Positions 8,617-15,894 of a DNA stretch of 37,144 nt are shown one piece after another; positions within the stretch are counted from its first letter, which is position 1, and each line of letters opens with the position of its first letter. The stretch covers positions 1-37,144 of the forward strand of contig JAEUHY010000030.1 in assembly GCA_016795325.1 (NCBI GenBank). Direction: 5' to 3'. The notes under the pieces are model-generated. The model was not told the origin of the DNA, searched no databases, and saw nothing but the letters and a program-made list of their open reading frames with translations. The position numbers and the translations under genes are program-made. Origin of the DNA: Planctomycetota bacterium (lineage in GTDB: Bacteria; Planctomycetota; UBA1135; GCA-002686595).

Positions 8617-9401
8617 TGCTGAGGAGCGTTGCACAAGCAAGCGAGTGGGTCGCCGCGCACCCGGACGAGAACGATTGGGCCGAACAGGCGACGCGCTGGG
8701 TTCCGTGGCTCGCGGCGTTCGCGGTGCTCGCGCTCGTCCTCCGCGCGCTCACGCAAGCCCAGCGCTATCGAGCGGTTGGGGTGCTGACCGAGGCGGACAT
8801 CGAGGCCCTGCACGAGGAGGTGCGCCAAGCTGAGCGACGTACGGTGGGCGAGATCGTGCCCGTCGTGGTCGAGCGCTCGGACGACCATCCGCACGCCGGC
8901 CTCGCTGCAGCGCTGCTGTTCGCGCTTGGCGGCGCCGCGCTGCTCGCCGCCCACCTGCCGTGGCACGCGCCGGAACAGGTGCTGCTCGCGCAGTTCGGAC
9001 TGGCGCTCGCCGGATGGACCCTCTGCCGCTGCGTACCGGGCTTCGCCCGCTTGTTCGTCGGCGAAGCGCGCGCGACGCACGTCGCCGCGGAGCAGGCGCT
9101 GCAGGAGTTCGCGCAGCTCGACCTGCGCAGCACGGCGGCCGAGAGCGGCGTGCTCATCTTCGTGTCGCTGTTCGAGCGCCGCGTGGTGGTGCTCGGCGAC
9201 CGTGGCGTCGACGCGCGCGTCGGATCGGAGCATTGGAAGGCGATCGATGCCGCCGTGCGTGCAGGCGTCCGCCGAGGCTCGCTGCGCACGGGACTGATCG
9301 ACGGAATCCGCTTGGCGGGCCTCGTGCTCGCAGAGCACTTCCCCAGCGCCGACGGCGAGCGCAACGAATTGCCCGATCGGGTCGTGGTGCGCGCGCGCTG
9401 A
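8616..9401 (+). CDS. Second TPM-domain membrane protein
   Basis: 261 residues. Its ATG overlaps the stop of the preceding gene by one base (TGATG), and GGGAGG lies 5 nt upstream, so translation is coupled. GTG at 8613 is an alternative start. One membrane segment lies near residues 30-47. It is followed by a TPM-like region (L-T-E-A-D-I-E-A-L..R-R-T-V-G-E-I-V-P-V-V-V-E), interrupted by two hydrophobic segments (L-A-A-A-L-L-F-A-L-G-G-A-A-L and L-L-A-Q-F-G-L-A-L-A-G-W). The conserved second half is V-L-I-F-V-S-L-F-E-R-R-V-V-V-L-G-D-R-G-V. This matches the cytoplasm-facing TPM partner often found as the third gene of lemA-TPM-TPM operons. It probably works in complex with the two upstream products. 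Confidence 0.85.
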   Translation: MLRSVAQASEWVAAHPDENDWAEQATRWVPWLAAFAVLALVLRALTQAQRYRAVGVLTEADIEALHEEVRQAERRTVGEIVPVVVERSDDHPHAGLAAALLFALGGAALLAAHLPWHAPEQVLLAQFGLALAGWTLCRCVPGFARLFVGEARATHVAAEQALQEFAQLDLRSTAAESGVLIFVSLFERRVVVLGDRGVDARVGSEHWKAIDAAVRAGVRRGSLRTGLIDGIRLAGLVLAEHFPSADGERNELPDRVVVRAR

Positions 9402-9402
9402 A

Positions 9403-9420
9403 GCTCGGTGGGCGCCGAGC
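9403..9420 (+). terminator. Short hairpin after the lemA operon
   Basis: GCTCGG (9403-9408) pairs with CCGAGC (9415-9420) immediately after the last stop codon of the operon. It is short and has no T-run. The rest of the 290-bp gap up to the helicase gene shows nothing I can name. Confidence 0.35.
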
Positions 9421-9691
9421 GCGGGCCACGCTCGCGCCTTCGCCCGTCGACGCACACTCGACAGCGATCGCCCGAACGCGCCTCCGGCGCCCGCGCCGAT
9501 TCGGGCTGGCGCGAGGGCGAGAGGCGACGCCGCGACCGCGTCATCTCGGTGCGCGCGAAGCGCATGGGGCGAAGGCCTTCTTCGGCGCGTGTGACAGGTC
9601 GCGTCCGGACGCCTGCGCCGCAAGCGCTTGCAGGCCCGCCGGCTCTTCCGCTCTCGCCACGGACTTGGTGAGAGCGACCGGCGAGTTGACG

Positions 9692-11746
9692 TCAAATCGG
9701 CTTGTGCGGCGCCAGCGACTTGCGCGCCGACGAGGCGCCCTTCGCCTTCGCTTTCGCAGCCTTCTTGCGGCCCTTGATGCTCACGGGCTTGGGCGGCGCC
9801 TGGCCGGCGGGAACCCAACCCTCGGGCGGCGGCGAGCCCTTGATCTCGAACAGGAAGCGCGACGGCATCGACGGCGTCGGCTTGCCGAACTTCACGCGCT
9901 GCTGCGTGTAGCACAAGGTCAAGTTGCGCTTGGCGCGCGTGATGCCCACATACATCAGGCGGCGTTCTTCCTCGACGGTGTCCTCGGCGATCGAGCGCGT
10001 GTGCGGCAGATAACCCTCCTCGAGTCCGATGAGGTAAACGCGCGAAAACTCGAGCCCCTTCGAGGAGTGCAGCGTCATGAGCGTGACGACGTCGCGCTCC
10101 GTGTCAGCGTCCGACTCCTGATCGTTTGCGTTGATCGTCAACTCTTGGAGGAACGTCGCGAGCGAAGCCTTCTTGTTCTTCGTTTGATGGCGATCGGCGA
10201 GCTGCACGATTTCGCTCACCGCATTCCAGCGCAGCAGACGCGTCGCCTCGTCGGGGTAGAGCCGCTCGACTTCCTGGCGGTAGTTGACCGCATCGAGGAT
10301 GCGCTCGATGCGCTGCGGCAGCGCGAGGTGCTCGTGCCCGTGCGAAGCCGTCGCGAGCAGCTTGCGGAAGTCGTGCACGAGCGCCGCGACGCCGGCCGTG
10401 AGGCCGGGAATCTCCGCCGCGCGATCGAAGGCCTGGACGAGCGAAATGCCGTTCTGCGCCGCGAATTCGAGCGCCTTGTCGAGGCTCGCCTTGCCCACGC
10501 CGCGCGGCGGGCAGTTGATCACGCGCAGGAACGCCTGTTCGTCTTCGGGCGCCACGCACAGCTTCAAGTAGGACGTGACGTCGCGCACTTCCTTGCGGTC
10601 GAAGAAGCTCATGCCGCCGACGAGCACGTACGGCACGCTGCGCGCGCGAAACGCCTCTTCGAAGGCGCGCGCCAGCGCCGAAGCGCGGAACAGCACGGCG
10701 AAATCGCGCCACTTGGCCTGGCGTTTCTCGACCAGCGCCTTGATCTCGCGCGCGACGTGGTCGGCCTCCTCGAGGTCGTCGCGCATGCTGACCGCCATGA
10801 TCGGATCGCCGTCGCCAAACGCGCTCTTGAGCGTCTTCTCGTGGCGCTTGGAGTTGTTCTTGATGACGCGGTTGGCGGCGCCGAGGATCTGGCTCGTCGA
10901 GCGGTAGTTCGTCTCGAGCCGCACGACCGCCGCGCCTTTGAAGTCCTTCTCGAACGAGAGGATCTTGGTGATGTCGGCGCCGCGCCAGCCGTAGATCGAC
11001 TGGTCGTCGTCCCCCACCACGCACAGGTTGCGGTGGCCGCCGGCGATGGCCTTGACGATCTCGTACTGCGGACCGTTGGTGTCCTGGTACTCGTCGACCA
11101 TCACGTAGCGGAAGCGCTCGCGGTAGTGCTCGCGCACCTCCTTCTTCGCCAGCATCCGCAGCGTGTAGAGCAGCAGATCGTCGAAGTCGAGCGTGCGCGT
11201 GCGGCGCAACTGCTCGTCGTAGCGCTGGTAGGCCTGCCCCACGAGTTCATCGGTCTCGTCCCCGGGCTTCTTCAGCACGTCGTCGGCCGAAATCAGCTTG
11301 TTTTTGTAGAGCGAAATGCGCGCCTGCAGCTGCGCGGGCTGGATCGAAGCGTCGGCCACGCGCAGCTCGCGCAGCACGCTGCGCACGGTCGAGACCTGGT
11401 CCGAGGCGTCGCAGATCGTGAAGCCGTTGCCCAGCCCGACGGCCTCTCCGTGCTCGCGCAGCGCGTGCATGCAGAAGCTGTGGAAGGTGCCGACGAACAG
11501 CGCTTCGGCGCGCTGCTTGCCGATCAGGCCGCCGACGCGCTCGCGCATCTCGCGCGCCGCCTTGTTGGTGAACGTGAGCGCGAGCACGTTCTCGGCGTGA
11601 ACGCCCTTCGCCAGCAAGTGCGCGATGCGCACCGTGATGACCTTGGTCTTGCCCGAGCCGGCGCCGGCGAGCACGAGCACGGGGCCTTCGGTGGTCGTCA
11701 CCGCGCGGGATTGTTCGGCGTTCAGTCCTTCGAGCAGTTTCGACAT
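9692..11746 (-). CDS. UvrD/PcrA/Rep-type superfamily 1 DNA helicase
   Basis: 684 residues with all SF1A motifs in order: Walker A A-G-A-G-S-G-K-T (27-34), T-F-T-N-K-A-A motif Ia, V-D-E-Y-Q-D-T-N motif II, G-D-D-D-Q-S-I-Y-G-W-R-G-A motif III, L-E-T-N-Y-R-S motif IV, T-L-H-S-S-K-G-L-E-F motif V and E-E-R-R-L-M-Y-V-G-I-T-R-A-K motif VI. It unwinds DNA 3'-5' in excision and mismatch repair or replication restart. The C-terminus is a Lys/Ala-rich tail (KGRKKAAKAKAK) that may bind DNA. ATG at 11746 is preferred because GGGA lies about 6 nt upstream and MSKLLEGLNAEQ matches the family start; an in-frame codon at 11806 would add 20 atypical residues. It lies 90 bp downstream of the selenoprotein gene, on the same strand as the glycosylase. 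Confidence 0.95.
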   Translation of the reverse strand: MSKLLEGLNAEQSRAVTTTEGPVLVLAGAGSGKTKVITVRIAHLLAKGVHAENVLALTFTNKAAREMRERVGGLIGKQRAEALFVGTFHSFCMHALREHGEAVGLGNGFTICDASDQVSTVRSVLRELRVADASIQPAQLQARISLYKNKLISADDVLKKPGDETDELVGQAYQRYDEQLRRTRTLDFDDLLLYTLRMLAKKEVREHYRERFRYVMVDEYQDTNGPQYEIVKAIAGGHRNLCVVGDDDQSIYGWRGADITKILSFEKDFKGAAVVRLETNYRSTSQILGAANRVIKNNSKRHEKTLKSAFGDGDPIMAVSMRDDLEEADHVAREIKALVEKRQAKWRDFAVLFRASALARAFEEAFRARSVPYVLVGGMSFFDRKEVRDVTSYLKLCVAPEDEQAFLRVINCPPRGVGKASLDKALEFAAQNGISLVQAFDRAAEIPGLTAGVAALVHDFRKLLATASHGHEHLALPQRIERILDAVNYRQEVERLYPDEATRLLRWNAVSEIVQLADRHQTKNKKASLATFLQELTINANDQESDADTERDVVTLMTLHSSKGLEFSRVYLIGLEEGYLPHTRSIAEDTVEEERRLMYVGITRAKRNLTLCYTQQRVKFGKPTPSMPSRFLFEIKGSPPPEGWVPAGQAPPKPVSIKGRKKAAKAKAKGASSARKSLAPHKPI

Positions 11747-11836
11747 GTGCGTCCCGCGGAGGGCGCGCAGAGTAGAGCCGGATCGCCGCAGCGCAACGAC
11801 AAACACAGCGCGCGATGCGCCGCTCGGCGCGCGCGC

Positions 11837-12184
11837 TCACTCCGCGTCGAAGAACGCCGCCCACTCCTCGGGGCCGAATCCCACCAGCACCGCGTCGCCC
11901 ACCATCAGCGTCGGGGCGCGCAACCCGCCCGTCGGCCCGATGACGGCCTCGGCCAGCGCATCGAGATCAACTTCGCGCGCGAGGTCGAACTCCACACGCT
12001 TCTTGGCCTTGACGGCGATCACGCGGCGCGCGTCCTTGAACAGCTCGCGCAGGTCGTGCTTCTCGAAACGCTCCTTGCGAGCGTCGGCCGTCTCACGGAC
12101 GGCGATGCGGCGCGCGGCGAGGAACTCGTCGGCGCGCACGCAGCTCGTTCACGACTTGCGGTGGTAGTACCAGCGAACGTCCAT
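11837..12184 (-). CDS. ArsC/thioredoxin-like small protein, probable selenoprotein (in-frame UGA)
   Basis: Read through one UGA, the frame from ATG at 12184 gives 115 residues. It starts MDVRWYYHRKS-U-T-S-C-V-R-A-D-E-F-L-A. The UGA (12151-12149) falls exactly where thioredoxin-fold ArsC-like proteins have the first Cys of a CxxC motif, giving U12-T-S-C15. Everything after it fits the fold: helix R-A-D-E-F-L-A-A-R-R, strand I-A-V-R-E-T, D-A-R-K-E-R-F, and the late G-L-R-A-P-T-L-M-V-G-D segment with the cis-Pro. A conventional reading gives either an 11-residue peptide or a protein starting after the redox motif (GTG 12139), and both look wrong. The gene sits 9 bp after the glycosylase gene and 90 bp before uvrD. 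Its partner and substrate are unknown; a thiol/selenol oxidoreductase role is likely. I recall an 'ArsC family (seleno)protein' class in public annotation. Confidence 0.82.
12106..12142 (-). promoter_or_regulatory. Candidate bacterial SECIS stem-loop
   Basis: Beginning 7 nt after the UGA on the coding strand, TGCG pairs with CGCA, then GCGCGC with GCGCGC, then CGAG with CTCG, leaving a UUC loop (or GUUCC if the last G-C opens). The only interruptions are a bulged U and a small internal loop. The apical GU is 24-25 nt after the UGA, within the usual distance for a bSECIS. GC-rich coding DNA makes hairpins easily, so this is supporting evidence, not proof. Confidence 0.6.
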
Positions 12185-12193
12185 CGGCGCAGC

Positions 12194-13093
12194 TTAGCGT
12201 GGCCGGGCACGCTCCCACTCGTCGATCGTCTTGGGCCAGTCGCCCTTGAGCAGGCGCGAGAGGGCGCGGTCCGCGAGCAGCTTGCCGCCCGTCTGGCAGC
12301 GCGCGCAGTAGTTCATCTCGCGCTCGGCGTGCACGATGCGTTGCACGGGCGCGCTGCACACCGGACAGGGCTGGCGAAAGCGGCCGTGCACGCTCATTTC
12401 CGGCCGAAATGCGGTCACTTGCTCGGGAAAGCCGCCGGCGCGCTCGCTGCGCAGCCGTTCGATCCACAACGTCAGCGTGGCGCGTGTGGCCTCGAACAGC
12501 CGCCGGATCTCGTCGGGCTCGAGCCGCTGCGTCCAGGTCAGCGGCGAGAGCCGCGCCGCGTGCAGGATCTCGTCCGAGTAGGCGTTGCCGATTCCGCTGA
12601 AGCGCTGCGGATCGGTCAGCGCGCGTTTGAGCGTGTGGTTCTCGGCTGTCAGCGCGCGCTGGAACTCTTCGAGTGTCGCGGTGAGCGGCTCGAGTCCGCC
12701 CGGGTCCAGCTCGCTGAGCCGCTGTGCGCCGCGCACGAGGTGCAGCGAGGCGCGTCGCTTCGAGCCGGCCTCCGTCAAGATCAACGTCCCGCTCGAGAAG
12801 TCGAAGGCGGCGAGGCCGAGCTTGCCGGGCAACGCGGCCCCCGCCGGCTTCCAGCGCAGGCGTCCCGCGATCATCAGATGGAGCACCAGGAACAGCTCGC
12901 CTTGCAGCTCGATCACGATGCGTTTGCCCAGGCGGCGCAACGCGATCACCACGCGAGCTTCGAGCTCGCTCGGCGCGGGCTCGACCGAGCGCAGCAGGAA
13001 CGGGCTCGCGATCCGCAGGCGCTCGAGTCTGGCGCCGAGAATGCGCTCGCCGAGCGCCTCGCTGTACGCGGTGATGTCGGGCAACTCGGGCAC
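12194..13093 (-). CDS. Formamidopyrimidine-DNA glycosylase (Fpg/MutM/Nei) family protein
   Basis: 299 residues from GTG at 13093. The N-terminus MPELPD supplies the catalytic Pro2 and Glu3, and the beta-strand Lys is present in R-L-G-K-R-I-V-I-E-L. The H2TH region includes G-I-G-N-A-Y-S-D-E-I-L. The C-terminal zinc finger is intact (C-P-V-C-S-A-P-V...N-Y-C-A-R-C-Q-T-G-G). These bifunctional glycosylase/AP-lyases excise oxidised purines such as 8-oxoguanine, or oxidised pyrimidines in the Nei branch; this copy is longer than E. coli Fpg (269) and the branch is not certain. It is the first gene of a minus-strand cluster with the selenoprotein and uvrD. The start lies 23 bp from the divergent esterase gene, so the two share a very short promoter region. 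Confidence 0.9.
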   Translation of the reverse strand: MPELPDITAYSEALGERILGARLERLRIASPFLLRSVEPAPSELEARVVIALRRLGKRIVIELQGELFLVLHLMIAGRLRWKPAGAALPGKLGLAAFDFSSGTLILTEAGSKRRASLHLVRGAQRLSELDPGGLEPLTATLEEFQRALTAENHTLKRALTDPQRFSGIGNAYSDEILHAARLSPLTWTQRLEPDEIRRLFEATRATLTLWIERLRSERAGGFPEQVTAFRPEMSVHGRFRQPCPVCSAPVQRIVHAEREMNYCARCQTGGKLLADRALSRLLKGDWPKTIDEWERARPR

Positions 13094-13116
13094 GCCAAGA
13101 CGGTAACCTGCGCGGG

Positions 13117-13785
13117 ATGAGCGAAAATCTGGACTGCGTTGTCGTCGAATCCCAAGGCCCTCACCGCGCCAGCGTGATCTGGCTGCACGGCCTGGGCGCC
13201 GACGGCCACGACTTCGAACCGATCGTCCCGCACCTCGGGCTGCCGCGCGAACTGGGCGTGCGCTTCGTGTTCCCCAACGCGCCGCGCATCCCGGTCTCGA
13301 TCAACGGCGGCATGGTCATGCCCGCCTGGTACGACATCCGCGACCTCGACCCGCGCTCGCGCCACGACCCCGAAGGCATCGCGCGCACGCAACGCTCCAT
13401 CGAGCGCCTCATCGCCGACGAAACTCGCCGAGGAATTCCGGCTGAACGCATCGTCCTCGCCGGGTTCAGCCAAGGCGGAGCGATGGCCGTGCACATCGGC
13501 CTGCGGCACGCCGAGCGCCTCGCGGGGATCGTCGCGCTGTCGTGTTATCTCGTGCAACGCGACGCGCTGGAACAGGAAGCCTCGGCGGCCAACCGCGACG
13601 CGCCGATCCTGTGGGTGCACGGCAGCCACGATCCGATGGTGACCTACGACCGCGGCGTGGCCTCGGTGCGCGCGCTCGAAGCGGCGGGCTGGAAGGTCGA
13701 CTTCAAGACCTACCCGATGATGCACGAGGTGTGCATGGAAGAGCTCGAGGACATCTCCGCGTTCCTCGCTGCTCGCCTCGCCTGA
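13117..13785 (+). CDS. Phospholipase/carboxylesterase family hydrolase
   Basis: 222 residues, typical of the acyl-protein-thioesterase/carboxylesterase family. The motifs are L-H-G-L-G-A-D-G-H-D-F near the start, G-F-S-Q-G-G with nucleophile Ser118, H-G-S-H-D-P-M-V with Asp172, and M-M-H-E-V with His203. It is a cytoplasmic serine esterase acting on short- to medium-chain or lysophospholipid-like esters; the substrate is not determined by sequence. The ATG at 13117 follows GCGGG and gives the standard N-terminus. The gene is divergent from the glycosylase and convergent with the DUF1080 gene, with a strong hairpin between them. Confidence 0.92.
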   Translation: MSENLDCVVVESQGPHRASVIWLHGLGADGHDFEPIVPHLGLPRELGVRFVFPNAPRIPVSINGGMVMPAWYDIRDLDPRSRHDPEGIARTQRSIERLIADETRRGIPAERIVLAGFSQGGAMAVHIGLRHAERLAGIVALSCYLVQRDALEQEASAANRDAPILWVHGSHDPMVTYDRGVASVRALEAAGWKVDFKTYPMMHEVCMEELEDISAFLAARLA

Positions 13786-13802
13786 CGCGTCGGCGTTTGC
13801 GT

Positions 13803-13850
13803 GAAAAAGGCCGAGCGCTCGCCGAGCACCTGGCCCGGCGAGCGCTCGGC
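13803..13850 (-). terminator. Intrinsic terminator of the ThuA/DUF1080 gene
   Basis: GCCGAGCGCTCGCCG (13810-13824) and CGGCGAGCGCTCGGC (13836-13850) form a perfect 15-bp stem with an 11-nt loop. On the minus strand the stem is followed by TTTTTCAC, a proper T-run. It ends the minus-strand gene finishing at 13873; the stem could also stop read-through from the esterase gene. Confidence 0.88.
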
Positions 13851-13872
13851 GCGTTCCAGCGTGCGAACCGCG

Positions 13873-15858
13873 CTACTGCAGCGGCAGCACCGTGATGTTG
13901 CGGAAGTGGATCTCGGCGCCTTCGGATTGCAGGCAGATCTTGCCGGCCGTCTCGAGCACCTCGGTCGCCGCGTTCACGACCACTCCGTTGATTTCGAGCG
14001 TCACGCTGCCCCCGTCCACGCGGATGCGGTAGTGGTTCCACTCACCCAGCGGCCGCTCGACGTCCTCGGGCGCGAGGCGCTTGCAGTTGCGGCCGCTCGT
14101 CCGCTTCTCGTCGGTCTTGCAGGGAAACCCGTCGATGATCCAGAAGTCGCCCGCCGAGCCGCTCTGCAGCTGCGCCTCGAGGCTCTTCGGCCAGACTTTG
14201 TCCTCGCCGATCATGCGCAGCAGCACGCCGCTGTTGCGGTTTCCCTCCGCCTTGGGATTCCAACGCCAGTCGAACTCGAGCTCGTAGTTCGTGTAGTCGT
14301 TCACGGTGCGGATGTAGCCGGCGGGCTTCCCGGTGCAGACCAGGTGGCCTTCGCTGCTGACCGACCAGGTCTGCGCGGGATCACCGCCCCCTGCAAGATG
14401 GAACGTCCAGCCGCTGAGGTCCTTGCCGTTGAACAGCGGGGTCGGCTTGGGGAGCGGGCGGATGCGGATGTTGCGGTACGCGACCTCGTCGCCGTGATCC
14501 TGCAGCACGATGTGGCCGCGGCGCGACTTCATGAAGTTCGGCATCTCCGCGAACTTGCTGGCCTTCAGCGCCGCCTTGCCGGCTTCCGACGCGAGGTCGC
14601 ACTGCGCGATGAGCTTGCCGTTTAGGAAGTGCGCGATACGGTCGCCCTGCGCAACGATGCGGCCGAGGTTGAACTCACCGACCTTGCGCGCCGCGACCGC
14701 CGGGTCGGCCGGGCAGATGTCGTAGATCGCGCCCGCAGCGTGCTTGTAGTCGATTTGCTGGCTGAAGTACGCGTTGTCGAGCACCTGGTACTCGGCGCCG
14801 GTGTTCCACGAGGGCTGCTTGCCCTCCACCACGCGGTACATCACGCCGCTGTTCGCCTTGTCCGCGACGCGCCACTCGAATTCGAGTTCGAAGTCCTCGA
14901 ACTGATCCACGCTGCACAGGTCGCCGCCGCGCCCGTTGACGAGCAAGCCGTCCTCGGCGGTCCAGCCGTTGGTGCTGTAACCGCGGCCCGCGTAGGCGCG
15001 CCAACGCTCGAGCGACTTGCCGTCGAAGAGCGAGATCCAACCTTCGGCCGCAGGCTTCTCGGCCGCGACCTTGTCCTGCGCAGCCCGCGCCGGCGCCTGC
15101 GTGTCGGCCACCGCTCCCGTCGCCGCCCATTCGACGCCGCGCGCGACCAGCCGCTGGAACTGCGGATCCTCGTGGCTGACGCGCGATTCCGGCGAGCCGG
15201 GCCAGACGTGGCCGAGCGGCGTGTGGAACACCCGCCCCTTGCCGTAGTTCGCGACGAGGATCATCGGCTCATCGCGTCCGGTGCCGCCCGATTGCGTCGT
15301 CGACAACGCCGTGGCGAGCGTGACGTGTGCGGCGCCGGGCGTGCGCACGAGCTTGTGGTACAGCTCGTCGGGATGCCCGAGGACGTCCCCCAAACCGACC
15401 GTGATCGGGTGCGTGCGGTCGACGATCTTCAGGTCGAACTTGTGGAACGCGCCGTGGCCCGTTCCGTCGCGCCAGCAGTCGCCGACGAGTCGCTCGTACT
15501 CCGTCCAGCCTTCGAACGCGTTGTTCGCAGCGTGGATCACGGCCACGCCCAATCCGGAGCGCACCGCGCCGAGGAAGTTGGACTCCGCGGGCTCGCCCCA
15601 ACGCGGACCGTTGTAGTCGAGGACCACCGCCCGATAGCCGGCCAACGTCGCCGCGTCAGCCAGGGTCTTGGCGGGCTCGTAGGTGATCGTGGCCTCGAAT
15701 CGACCGGTATTTTCGAGCATGCGCTCGAGCGACGGCGAGGTCCACTGCCAGTCGTGGTTGTTGGCGCCGCTGACGATCAGCACCGGAATCGTGGTCTGGG
15801 CGTGCGCCGCGGCCGCGGAGGCACCGATCAGGAACGCGACAAGTTTGCTGTGGAACAT
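13873..15858 (-). CDS. Secreted ThuA domain fused to two DUF1080 (3-keto-disaccharide hydrolase-like) domains
   Basis: 661 residues with a signal peptide (MFHSKLVAFLIGASAAAAHA). Residues about 24-250 are a ThuA-like domain: L-I-V-S-G-A-N-N-H-D-W at the start and G-K-G-R-V-F-H-T-P-L-G-H near the end. Two DUF1080 concanavalin-like domains follow. The first begins G-W-I-S-L-F-D-G-K-S-L-E-R-W, the second P-L-F-N-G-K-D-L-S-G-W-T-F; both carry N-S-G-V and W-N-H/W-N-T strands. DUF1080 proteins are abundant in Planctomycetota and some cleave 3-keto sugars; ThuA relates to trehalose utilisation. A role in periplasmic sugar breakdown is inferred. ATG at 15858 has GAGGA about 7 nt upstream and starts the signal peptide, so it is preferred over 15894. 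It ends at the strong terminator at 13803-13850. Confidence 0.9.
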   Translation of the reverse strand: MFHSKLVAFLIGASAAAAHAQTTIPVLIVSGANNHDWQWTSPSLERMLENTGRFEATITYEPAKTLADAATLAGYRAVVLDYNGPRWGEPAESNFLGAVRSGLGVAVIHAANNAFEGWTEYERLVGDCWRDGTGHGAFHKFDLKIVDRTHPITVGLGDVLGHPDELYHKLVRTPGAAHVTLATALSTTQSGGTGRDEPMILVANYGKGRVFHTPLGHVWPGSPESRVSHEDPQFQRLVARGVEWAATGAVADTQAPARAAQDKVAAEKPAAEGWISLFDGKSLERWRAYAGRGYSTNGWTAEDGLLVNGRGGDLCSVDQFEDFELEFEWRVADKANSGVMYRVVEGKQPSWNTGAEYQVLDNAYFSQQIDYKHAAGAIYDICPADPAVAARKVGEFNLGRIVAQGDRIAHFLNGKLIAQCDLASEAGKAALKASKFAEMPNFMKSRRGHIVLQDHGDEVAYRNIRIRPLPKPTPLFNGKDLSGWTFHLAGGGDPAQTWSVSSEGHLVCTGKPAGYIRTVNDYTNYELEFDWRWNPKAEGNRNSGVLLRMIGEDKVWPKSLEAQLQSGSAGDFWIIDGFPCKTDEKRTSGRNCKRLAPEDVERPLGEWNHYRIRVDGGSVTLEINGVVVNAATEVLETAGKICLQSEGAEIHFRNITVLPLQ

Positions 15859-15894
15859 GGGTTTCCTCGTGGCGCGGCATGCTAGCCGCTCCAT

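Noticed and set aside
12149..12151. UGA read as a normal stop of an 11-codon leader peptide upstream of a GTG-started protein
   Set aside because: The 11 residues and the four after the UGA together form the expected first strand and CxxC-type motif of the fold, which a leader peptide would not do by chance.
8960..13120. 1386-codon open frame on the plus strand
   Set aside because: It runs antisense through the uvrD, selenoprotein and fpg genes and in another frame through a TPM gene. Its product is an Arg/Ala/Val-rich shadow with no domain.
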